A stretch of DNA of 64,000 bases from positions 40,021,501-40,085,500 of the forward strand of contig CM042046.1 of assembly GCA_023525975.1 (NCBI GenBank), in the 5' to 3' direction. The stretch comes from Smallanthus sonchifolius (taxonomy: Eukaryota; Streptophyta; Magnoliopsida; Asterales; Asteraceae). Both the position numbers and the translations under genes were made by a program. Positions within the stretch are counted from its first letter, which is position 1. The number at the start of each line of letters is the position of its first letter. Below the pieces are notes generated by a model. That model did no database searches, had not been told where the DNA came from, and worked only from the letters and a program-made list of their open reading frames with translations. Positions 55,379 to 64,000 of this stretch are shown piece by piece.

Positions 55379-56591
55379 TTGCAGGATGGTGAGATCATAA
55401 GTGATGAAAAGAACCACAAGGCTTATCGCATAAGAGTATCTCGCTTTATAATATTACACGATGTCTTGTATAGAAAGTCTATTGCGGGTCCATACTTAAG
55501 ATGCTTGGAGGATCCTAAAGCATTTGAAGTTCTCAAAGACATACATGAAGGCGATTGTGGAAATCATACTGGGAGCAGAGCACTATTCTCAAAGTTCCTG
55601 AGGACAGGATACTATTGGCCTACCATGAGGAAGGATGCCATGACTTACTCCAAAAAATGTGATGTCTGCCAAAGAGATAGCAACATACTTCACCAACCGG
55701 CAGAACCTTTATATCTAATCATCTCTCCATGGCCATTTATGAAATGGGGGATGGATATAGTCGGCAAACTTCCCAAGGCACCAGGAGGGAAAGTTTTTAT
55801 GCTAGCAATGACAAACTACTTCTCCAAATGGATTGAAGCTGAGGCATTCGTCCAAGTAGGAGAAAAAGAAGTCATCTCCTTCATCAAGCGCAATATCCCG
55901 ACAAGATTTAGGATCCCGACAGAGATAGTGTGTGATAATGGATCTCAGTTCATCGGCAAGAGAACAACTAATTTTTGTGCCAGTTGGGGAATCAAAATGA
56001 TAACCTCCACCCCGGTGCATCCTCAAGCCAATGGACAGGCGGAATCCAGCAACAAGATCATAATCAACAACCTCAAGAAGAGATTGGGAGCTAAGAAAGG
56101 AAGATGGGCTGAAGAATTACCATTTGCACTTTGGGCAGACAGAACAACAGCAAAAAAACGCAACATGACAAACACCATTCTCTTTGGTATTTGGAACATA
56201 AGCTATGATCCCCACAGAGATGGTTATACCTACTGCCAGAACCAACCTTCAGACTCAGGAAAACAACAACGAAGCTCTCTCTCATGATCTTGATACTGTA
56301 GATGAGCTCAAGGATCTTGCCAAGGTTCGTATTACGGCTTACCAGCAAAGAATAACCAAAGCATATAACAAAAGCATAAAGATCAGAAGATTTCAAGTAG
56401 GTGACTTGGTATTAACGAAGGCATTCCAAAATACCACCAACCCAAGTGATGGAAAACTTGCACCAAAATGGGAAGGCCCATATTTGATTTACTCAGAAGC
56501 AGGCAACGGTGCCTATTGGTTAGCTACTATGGAAGGAAATATCCTGCCAAGATCTTGGAACGCTATCCATCTCAAAGCCTATTTTATTTAA
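55379..56591 (+). pseudogene. Tat integrase
   Basis: The zinc-binding N-terminus is intact in outline (IHEGDCGNHTGSRALFSKFL, then YWPTMRKDAMTYSKKCDVCQ, giving H-H-C-C). The catalytic core follows (MKWGMDIVGKLPKAP; TEIVCDNGSQFIG; PVHPQANGQAESSNK), with all three acidic residues D-D-E. The frame shifts near 56200, after which the C-terminal part reads RITAYQQRITKAYNKSIKIR, VGDLVLTKAF, KLAPKWEGPYLI and NAIHLKAYFI, ending at TAA (56589-56591). No chromodomain follows, as expected for Tat. Confidence 0.88.
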
Positions 56592-56845
56592 GTCAGAACT
56601 TAGGTTCTAACAAAGAATGGTACGTCTTCTATCCCTGACTATTTTTATATTTATCACTCTTTATCAAGATATTGACTTGAGCGTCGGAGGGGTGTTAGCC
56701 AGGCTAACACCCACCTTTACCAAGGTTTCAAGTTTTGCAGGTAGTATCCTCAAGGATCTCGACTAGAAGATAGAGATTGGCTATCTCTCCTAAGATAAGG
56801 TATCTTGTATACCTTCTAAGGTTTAAAGTTTTTACCTTTCTAAGC
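56592..56845 (+). other. Non-coding spacer after integrase
   Basis: GTCGGAGGGGTGTTAGCCAG with its inverse CTGGCTAACACC nearby gives a small hairpin (GGGTGTTAGCC..GGCTAACACCC near 56691-56712), perhaps part of the 3' end of the pol transcript. The target duplication ATTGA of the following solo LTR is at 56846-56850. Confidence 0.4.
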
Positions 56846-56850
56846 ATTGA

Positions 56851-59583
56851 TGTGACAATTCAGATTTTTAAAATTTATTTCGTTAGTATTTTCAGTTAAA
56901 TCCTAACCCTGTTAACTCAAATATCAAACCCTAGGGACTATTTCTGTCTTTAATTGAACAAAAAATTCAAGGACTAGTCTTGCCAAGTCCCAAAACTAAA
57001 TCCATTGACTTAAAGTCAAAATTCAAAATTGATTTTCCTGTTGACTTTTAGAAGTCAAATTCGCAACTTGTAATTCAAATTCAAGCCCCTTAATTGATTC
57101 CTAGTTGAATTTGTAACTATTATGCACGTTCTACTCATTAACAATCGTTATTACGGCTCTAATGATCATCATCATTGTCGAATTAAATCAAATAATGACT
57201 ATTAACTTGAAACCGTCGACCTCAATTCCGTTATCAATCAAATTCGATGAATTCTTGTGCCATTCTAAAAAATGAACACTCTGCACACACTAAGCGATCA
57301 CTTGCGAACCTGTTACGCGCATCAATTCAATCGGAGGTAGAACCAGACTCGCCGGAATTGAAGCTATTTACAGTCGGCGCCGGTTTTGATCGATCTCCAT
57401 CAATTCGTCAACTATTTTGGTAATTGAAACCCTCCTTAGCTTCGTTTTTATCTATAGAGTAAAAGCCCTATGAAACCCCGGGCTTACAACATCGAATGTA
57501 TCAAGAACCCGATTCTAGGGTTCATACGTTTGTAGCTTAATCGATCTCCACTCAAAACTCTGTTTAAATTCAATTAATGTTCATCATTAGCTTCACAATC
57601 TGGTTCTAATTGAAAGCACTATATCAAGTTAACCTGATAACGTCAAATTGTTCAAGATCATTAACTTAGGGTTTATTCATAATCAGATTTGGAGCTTTTG
57701 ATTTTAGACACGACCTCAATCAAATTAAATTATACCATCAGTTTCGCAAGATTCAAATTGTTAAAAGCCCTTTGATTTCAATAAGTTCTAGCATCAGATT
57801 TGTTCAAATCGATTCAAGATCAAACATAGGGTTTTCGGTTCTAATTTCTGTAATTAATCGATCTTACTTGATGATTTTCAAATTAAACTCCACCCTAGAA
57901 TCGCCATGACCCAATTTACAAAACCCGTATGCCTTTTGTGTCAATTGAAATCAGATTCGAGGGTTTTGGGGCTGGGATTCAATCGCTAGTGTGTATGGGA
58001 GGGATACCACAGGGACTTGATTGTTAAAACAATTCGGGTTCGGATTCTGTTGCGAAATCCTAGCAGGCGGGACTGGTTAAGTGTGTGTGCTGGTGGGGAG
58101 GAGACCCGAGTTCGAGTCTCCCCACCCTAGTTTTTGGGTTTTTATTATTTTAAACCTTTATTTTAATATTAAACTTATCCCTATGTTATTACATTTATAT
58201 ATTAAAATGTTTTAGCCCATAAACCACCCGTAGGCTCGGGTTTAGTCTTGTAACCCATATTTGTTCTTTAAATTTTATTTATAAAATAATATATTTATAT
58301 TATTTTCAACCCGTGATTTCAATTAAAAATAATATATATTTTTATACTATTATCATCTCGTTTATAAACTTCGTGTAACGTTTCAAGCTAATAAATAATA
58401 TAATTATCTATATTATTTACACTCGTTTATATCCTTGAATAAAAAAATAACAAATTTATTATTTTGTCACACAGTTTGTTTATTGTGATATTTTGTTAAA
58501 TCTAAAAATAATATGTTAGTTATATTATTTTCCTAGCCATTAGTTTAATAGTACAAACGCTCGAATATATTTTATATTATTATTGTCAATCGTCGCGTAA
58601 CGTATTTATCTTAAATATTATGTTAAGAAATCCTTTAATTCTCGTGGACATGTTTTCTACTCCTTGATAATTAGAGCGTTTTTAGGACGTTCAACCTTCC
58701 GTGTCGTCCTCACAAATCCTATTATATCCCTAATTATTATGTTATAATTCTAGGGCATTTGTAAGAAGTTTCGGGCTAACACTTGAGGTCCAAACCTCAT
58801 TCTCGTGTGAATCTATCTACGCAACTCAGGTGAGTTGCACGGCCCCTTTTACTATTTTAATTTGAGGGAGAAAACATGTCACAACTACTTTTTTATTATT
58901 GAAACTCATATGATATCACTGTTAAGACTAAGCGTAACACACTATCAGGAAAGTCCTCATACACATCGGACCGTTAATATGGATTTAGTGAGGTAATGTT
59001 TAATAGTACTACTGGGTTTGACAGGCCACACCCGCGTTAGTCTCGCTAACTCGATTGGAGGTCGAACGGGTGAAATGTTAGCCTATTCACTTTGCCAAAG
59101 TTGATAGACCTGGCGGGACAAAAACAAGCAGTCAGCTTCAGTTGCGAGCGCTTTAGTAAAACAGGAACATAGGCTAGCTACCTATAGATATGCATATTGA
59201 ATGAATATAATTTGTTAAACGCTTCTATGACTTTATTGAAACCTGTGAACTCACCAAACTAGTGTTGACACTTTTCTTAAATGTTTTCTTAGGACGCTAA
59301 GCTAAGACACAGGTGCACGATTAGGACATGCATGGAGTCCTAATATTATTTCTTATTAATCAAGACATTTAAACTATATTATTTATGTTATGTTGAACTA
59401 GACTTTGGGCGCGTTTGTTTTGCGCATTTACTTTTTATTCATCGCTTCCGCATTTACTCTGAACTTTTATAATATTTCAATTTGAGTCCCATATAGTGTC
59501 GTTTGATGTAACTAATGACTGAGATCCTGGGTTGTCATGCACCAAACGGTAAAACTCCGTTAGTGGAATTTGGGGGTGTGACA
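56851..59583 (+). mobile_element. 2.7-kb solo LTR (Tekay-like) nested in the Tat element
   Basis: TGTGACAATTCAGATTTTTA..GGAATTTGGGGGTGTGACA, flanked by a perfect duplication ATTGA (56846-56850 and 59584-59588). The terminal 90 bp match, in reverse complement, the LTR termini at 1563, 5946 and 8102. No internal region remains, so the full element was removed by LTR-LTR recombination. A tRNA-like pair of boxes lies near 58074-58118. Confidence 0.92.
58061..58135 (+). promoter_or_regulatory. Possible RNA polymerase III A/B boxes within the solo LTR
   Basis: TGGTTAAGTGT (58074-58084) approximates the A box, and GTTCGAGTC (58110-58118) fits the B-box consensus; their 36-bp spacing is within the range of tRNA genes and SINEs. 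GGAGACC..GGTTCGAGTCTCC-style pairing (GGGGAGGAGACCCGAG against TTCGAGTCTCCCC) could form a T-arm-like hairpin. There is no complete cloverleaf, so this is not a tRNA gene. It may be a SINE head or an inherited LTR module. Confidence 0.35.
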
Positions 59584-59588
59584 ATTGA

Positions 59589-60440
59589 GTTTGAACACTC
59601 CGCATGTAGCGCACGACATTCAAGTATAGTTCAAGGTGCTGCTACCGGTCCATGTAAAAGTGGCTGATAATTTCATCACTGTTGGCTATATCTTGAATCC
59701 TACGATAATAACAGATGTGTTACTCCTAAGGTTTTTAGCGTTTTCATGCTAGCTCAAAACTGGCTTGGCCCACGTTTAGCTGGCTTGGCCCATGATTTTA
59801 ACTTATCACATGTCAAATACTTAGCATTAATATGCTAAGCTCAAGATTCTTAATCAGATTGAAGACTTGTAAGAATCCTGATATTCAATTACTGATCATA
59901 CGATGTATTTGACAAACAAACACAGGGGACAACCGAAGGTTATAACACTTTAGAATGCTTGTCAAAGGTTTGGTAAGTGTATCTATCCATTTCAATTTTT
60001 ATACTTGAGGCTACTTATTAATTCACCATTAAAGATAGAATCAAAATTTAATTGACTAAGTCATGATTTGTTCTATTTATCAAAACTAAACTTTCCTAAG
60101 TTAAAGGTTAATAAAATTCTAATATGACTAATTATTAAGATCCGGTATCCTGAAAATAATTCTAAAACTATTTTTCTATATCCTAACTTCTTAGGGATCC
60201 CGATTTATCAAAAACATTTCAAAACAAACCAAACAACAATCATGACAGTCAAAAGCTACTAATTACCATTCTAAGTGCAGGAAGTTAAAGTGTGTCCCGG
60301 GTTTCATCTAAAAAAGGAACCATCTTCCCAGGACACGGATTGTCAAATTGTCTATCCGTCTAAGGGATCCCCAAAAGCAAAGAAAATAAAATTGTTCAAC
60401 AGCTCAACATGATCAAAGTTAAACAACCACAAATACCAGG
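59589..60440. other. Non-coding region of the Tat element between pol and the antisense gene
   Basis: No ORF of note. AGCTGGCTTGGCCCA occurs twice (59762-59792, CTGGCTTGGCCCACG and CTGGCTTGGCCCATG), and CTGAAAATAATTCTAAAACT is typical AT-rich filler. It probably contains the 3' end of the sense transcript and the 3' untranslated part of the antisense gene. Confidence 0.35.
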
Positions 60441-60448
60441 GCTCGGGT

Positions 60449-62129
60449 CTAGGCACCATTACCCTCATCACCCTGATCAACTTGCTTTCCAGCATCAATA
60501 GCTCCATGCTCCTCGGCTACCTTCGCTGAACCCTCAGTCTAATCTTAAGCCACCAATGTGCTCACATCCTTTTCCAGCACTGGCTCCCCTCCCAGCTCAG
60601 CAACAAGCCTCTTCCACTCCTACACATCCCAAGTAGCCCTATCAAAGTCCTTGTCCTCAGCTTCTTTAGCCATCTTGATCCTGGCTTGGAATATGGACAT
60701 CGCGGCTGAAGCTTTAGCCTGTTCATTGGACTCGTCAAGATCCCGGGCATGTTGGAGATGCGCATCCTGCAGTTCTTCCTTCGCATTGCTAAGCTCCTTG
60801 GTGACTTCAGATAGCTTTTTGCTCTTGGCAGCTTCGCTCCTTTGCAATTCAGCAATCTTCAGCTTGTTCACCCCAACCTCCTTAGCTAGCTGATCGTAAA
60901 ACATAGCCATTTTGTCCATAGCCTATTATACATAAAATATATGTTAACTTACATGCAGGATTAAGATCAGGATCCAGGATAATGAGTGATTCTTACTAGA
61001 TGGCTGAGGTTGTGCAACTTCTTGTGAGCATCAGCGAAGTCAGAGCATTCCCGAATAGCCAGTTCAGCAGGATCGGTGATTTTTCGCTTCTTTTTAGACG
61101 ATGGCTTAGGCTGAACAATGGAAGATTCCGGCTTCGAAGCATCTAGTTTGGGTGCTCGAGTAGCGGCTTGCTTAGGCTCCTTTTTTATGGCTTTACCCCT
61201 GGAAACCATGCTGTCAATGTCATCCAAAGCAAACTTGGAACTGGATTTTCGTACATCTATTTTGGAATAACAGTTTAAAATATTTGTCATATTATTAACA
61301 AATAAAATAGTATGGTATTCTATTTCTTACCAAATATTTCGGAATTGGAGGAAGAACCTTCTGGACTCGCTTCAACCGAGGGAATTCTGAACTTAAAGGT
61401 CCTCTCGATGGGTTCGATACTGTAGAAGGCAGCAACTTTCTTGGCTGTCTTAGAGGAAGCAGGAGGTAGGTCAGAAAACTTTGGCGTTGTAAGACAAAAG
61501 GAAATCAATAATCAATATTCTTGATGTCAAAGTTATAGGGATCCTACAAGACAGAATCTACCCTTCACGATCCATTTGACTAGCAACTTATCCCCATCAG
61601 GGATTGAATCCCTCCTCACAAAGAAAATGTTATTTTTTCAGTTGGAATCATTCTGAGTTGTTTTCAAAATCAAATTCGTCATGCCAGTTCTGATTTGAAA
61701 CAAAAAGCACGAAGAGCCATGACTTCTTAGGTTATAGACGTGTGCCAGTTCCGAAACAAAGAAATCAATGGCATGGTGACGAATCAGAAATTCCAGAGTA
61801 TAGAGAGTTCGCCAAACCATAGGCATGGTTTGGACATAACTCAGACCGGTTTTCCTAAAGAACTCGGTGGTAAGAGCAGGAAAGGGGTACGAGAAACCAA
61901 TAGAAAAAGGGAAAACGGAAAACAAACCCAACTCTCTGAAGTAAAATATGCTCTAGTCCTGGGATCAAAGGATTTGAAAATAGTATTTTTTTGGGAAAAA
62001 GCCTCCGGATTCGAGGGAATGGATATCAAGATCGGTGAAAGTACATTTTTTGGAATCCGAATTAGCTAGTAAGTTTTGACTATAAAGATCGTCGAAAGAT
62101 GAAGATGATCGGGTATTCTTTCTAGCCAT
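60449..62129 (-). pseudogene. Spliced antisense gene of the Tat element
   Basis: Four exons on the strand opposite to gag-pol. A, 62129-61562: MARKNTRSSSSFDDLYSQNL, then (after a frame change) FPFSIGFSYPFPALTTEFFR, MVWRTLYTLEFLI, NLILKTTQNDSN and DGDKLLVKWIVKG; this resembles the 'putative gypsy type transposon' family (Pfam Transposase_28). B, 61478-61331 (KTAKKVAAFYSIEPIERTF, donor GGTAAG). C, 61256-60997 (acceptor AAATAG; LDDIDSMVSRGKAIKK, nuclear-localisation-like KKKRK). D, from 60922 (acceptor ATAATAG; coiled coil KLKIAELQRSEAAKSKKLSE). The last stretch (EWKRLVAELGGEPVLEKDVS) is reached past one stop. Antisense genes here are known from Tat elements; their role is unknown. Confidence 0.75.
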
Positions 62130-62384
62130 TTTTGACGCAAAAAATCAGAAAGGTTAACAGAAGAACAATCTTGTTACTGCAGATCCCAGAGAAATTTGGA
62201 GAAGATGAATTCGGGATTAGAAAAGAAGAAAAGTAATTATAGAAGAGTCACAATGGAAACTGCCTCGAACGACGATGCATTAAAGCCTCGTTTCTCGCAC
62301 CACGTCTTATCAAGCAACCGGTTAAAATTCAAAATTCGAAATTTGAAAACTTAACAGTTGTAACTCGCGTGTACAGCTATCAAA

Positions 62385-62397
62385 TTTTGGGGAAAAT
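62385..62397 (+). other. Polypurine tract of the Tat element
   Basis: TTTTGGGGAAAAT immediately before the 3' LTR start at 62398; the GGGGAAAA core is the expected plus-strand primer. Confidence 0.75.
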
Positions 62398-62996
62398 TGT
62401 TATGGGATGAATTTCAAGAAGGATCATGAATGATACATGATCCAGAATCCGATATCCTGATAACTTCAGTATCCTGAATATTATTGCTAACGGCTATTTG
62501 TCCTATATTTCGATTTATATTTACAGGTAAACGTGCGTGGACTTAATCTCTCTTGAAGATTCGGTCAGTAGACGTGGACCACGTGTGGAATGTATGCGAA
62601 TGAGCTCACAAAGGTCACAAGAGGAAGATAGAGTCAAGCCATTATTCTCGCATATTTAGTTGAGATCATTTTTTGCATTTAATTAGCGATAGGATCGTAT
62701 AGGACGACACACAAATCACTCGCAATCTTCTGTAACACATAGCAAACGATCTTATTTCGCTCTCATTGTATTCGTTTACTTCAATTTTATAAAATCTATC
62801 AAGGCAACCTGACGTTTAGTCGGCTCCCGAGGTTTTATGTCGGAGATCATCAAGGATCAAAGAGTTTTCTCTTAAACACTCGTGTTGATTTACTGTTTTA
62901 TCTATTTCGTTCTTTACAAATTCAACAAGCACACTACCTCACTTACGAAGTTTGGTTACAAAGTTATTTTACATAATTTTTACCCAAAACAGGTAC

Positions 62997-64000
62997 CATT
63001 ATGAAATTGTATTTTATATATGATTCGAATTCAACAACTGACTCGCCGTAACTTCATATGTTTCTTTTATGTATTTAAAGATGTTTCTTTTTTGCTTAGG
63101 CGCGTTAATGCCACCGCCACAACCGTTTAAGGTCCGTCTCCCCCCATTTATTATCATAAGTTATATCGACTGACAGTAACACGTTGGTACCATGAAAAAT
63201 GAAACCGATACCGATCGAAGAACGTCAAGTGTCGTTATACAATTGTATTCTATCCATGTTTCGGTCTCCAGAACCGAGTCACCATAACTTCATGTTAATA
63301 TTACCACCGCAACGTGCGTAACGAAGTTTGCAAAGCGGTATTCACGTCCCGCCGCAACGCGTGGGGGCAAAATTCTTATTATAAAAAATAAGTAACTATA
63401 AGGGTAATGGGTATACCCTCACGCGAGGGTAGGTGTGAGGGTGGTCACGACGTGAAGGGTGCGTGAGTGTTGTTCCGTGAGATTTCTCACGCGTTGAAAA
63501 ACCATTGTGACCGTTTCAATATAGCCGTTGGGAGCACTTTTGACCGTTGGAGGGGTTTGACCCATTAAAAAAAACTACTACATATACAAACACAATCATA
63601 TACCAAATTATTATCTCTATTTCACCAATTCAAACACAAACTTAATCAAAATGGCATCATCATCTTCCTCTTCATCTTCAAGTGATGTACAAAGAAATTG
63701 ACGAAGATAAAAAGCGAAGCAACCGTCAAGAAATACGAAGCCGAGAAGTTTATCACGCTTTGAAAGCGGACTTGATTGAGCATATTTTCGAACGTTCGCA
63801 AAATTAGTTTTTATGTAATTTTTATTTATGTTATTTTTTATGTAATTTTTTATTTATGTTTTTTTATGTAACTTTTATTTATCTCTAAGTGAATACTTTA
63901 TTTAAAAAACGAATATTTTATAATATATCATTTAATGCTCACTTGAGTTGAGTATACTCCTTGCCAAGTAAGAGGCAAGTGATGAGTATACAAATCTGAT
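62997..64000. other. Right flank; possible edge of a Harbinger-like element
   Basis: 63170-63340 repeats the ACCGATACCGATC-style flank of the Tat insertion. GTATACCCTCACGCGAGGGT at 63411 is a strong palindrome. A short leader-like region then gives ATG at 63651 with a Ser run (MASSSSSSSS) followed quickly by stops, and 63950-64000 contains TATACTCCTTGCCAAGTAAG and AGTGATGAGTATAC. This layout recalls the 5' part of PIF/Harbinger-like elements, but the window ends and no transposase is seen. Confidence 0.3.

Larger units (their letters stand above)
49674..62991 (+). mobile_element. Tat-lineage Ty3/gypsy retrotransposon with two nested solo LTRs
   Basis: LTRs 49674-50267 and 62398-62991, both 594 bp (TGTTATGGGATGAATTTC..ACCCAAAACA), flanked by a perfect duplication GGTAC (49669-49673 and 62992-62996). 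The primer binding site region is TGGCGCCCACCGTGGGGC (50271-50288), and a polypurine tract TTTTGGGGAAAAT precedes 62398. Order: gag, protease, RT, RNase H, second (archaeal-type) RNase H, integrase, then a long region with an antisense gene. The doubled RNase H and antisense gene fit the Tat lineage. Without nested LTRs it is about 9.9 kb. Many stops make it non-autonomous now. Confidence 0.93.

Noticed and set aside
58061..58135. Intact tRNA gene
   Set aside because: Only A/B-like boxes and one stem are visible; acceptor and anticodon arms cannot be folded.
60558..60893. 111-codon plus-strand ORF near the 3' end of the Tat element
   Set aside because: It is the complement of the coiled-coil exon of the antisense gene; Ser/Leu-rich composition is typical of a shadow of a Glu/Lys-rich helix.
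61740..62069. 109-codon plus-strand ORF opposite the Transposase_28-like exon
   Set aside because: Shadow frame; the minus strand shows the conserved domain and splice borders.

Overview
The window is repeat-rich, AT-rich plant nuclear DNA, almost certainly from a eudicot. Fragments of plant-specific gene families (NAC, PLATZ, CrRLK1L receptor kinase, COBRA-like), spliceosomal introns with GT..AG borders, and plant lineages of LTR retrotransposons (Tekay-type chromovirus, Tat, Ty1/copia) support this. The style of several repeats resembles Asteraceae, but that is only an impression. I see no intact host gene, no rRNA or tRNA gene and no CRISPR array. Nearly everything is transposable element, nested transposable element, or gene debris carried by or broken by them.

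Layout. 1-6.0 kb: a 1.65-kb segmental duplication (1-1653 and 2993-6034). Its second copy carries a small internally deleted LTR retrotransposon (3135-4518, duplication ATAGG). Between the copies lie a mitochondrial-carrier gene fragment and two tandem hairpin-type MITEs. 6-14.2 kb: remains of a minus-strand Tekay-like gypsy element (one LTR at 8102-10363) and three related ~1.1-kb solo LTRs. 14.2-20 kb: a PIF/Harbinger-like MITE beside a COBRA-like exon relic, a large fold-back element, two internally deleted copia derivatives and a TIR element. 20.1-23.85 kb: a probable Helitron carrying exon-scale pieces of at least five unrelated genes (PLATZ, CID-type RRM, NAC, BTB, FKBP), all on the minus strand. 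23.9-26.1 kb: a broken CrRLK1L receptor-kinase gene interrupted by a solo LTR.

27.3-42.5 kb: a minus-strand copia element (duplication TACAA) whose protease region is split by a nearly intact 10.9-kb Tekay-type gypsy element (duplication AATTG). 42.5-49.6 kb: two hAT-like elements with perfect 8-bp duplications, one nested in a Mutator-like element with ~200-bp inverted repeats and a 9-bp duplication, then CACTA-like debris with an Ulp1-type protease gene. 49.7-63.0 kb: a 13.3-kb Tat-lineage gypsy element (duplication GGTAC) with two RNase H domains and a spliced antisense gene between pol and the 3' LTR. It holds two further solo LTRs, one antisense within reverse transcriptase (duplication ATTAC) and one 2.7-kb solo LTR after integrase (duplication ATTGA). 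63-64 kb: unresolved, possibly the edge of a Harbinger-like element.

The best clues to unusual biology are the multi-gene capture element at 20-24 kb, the intron-containing antisense gene of the Tat element, and a 267-codon extra ORF with a hydrophobic C-terminus lying upstream of gag in the gypsy element at 33.3 kb. Target-site duplications were read directly from the sequence and fix the order of several insertions.
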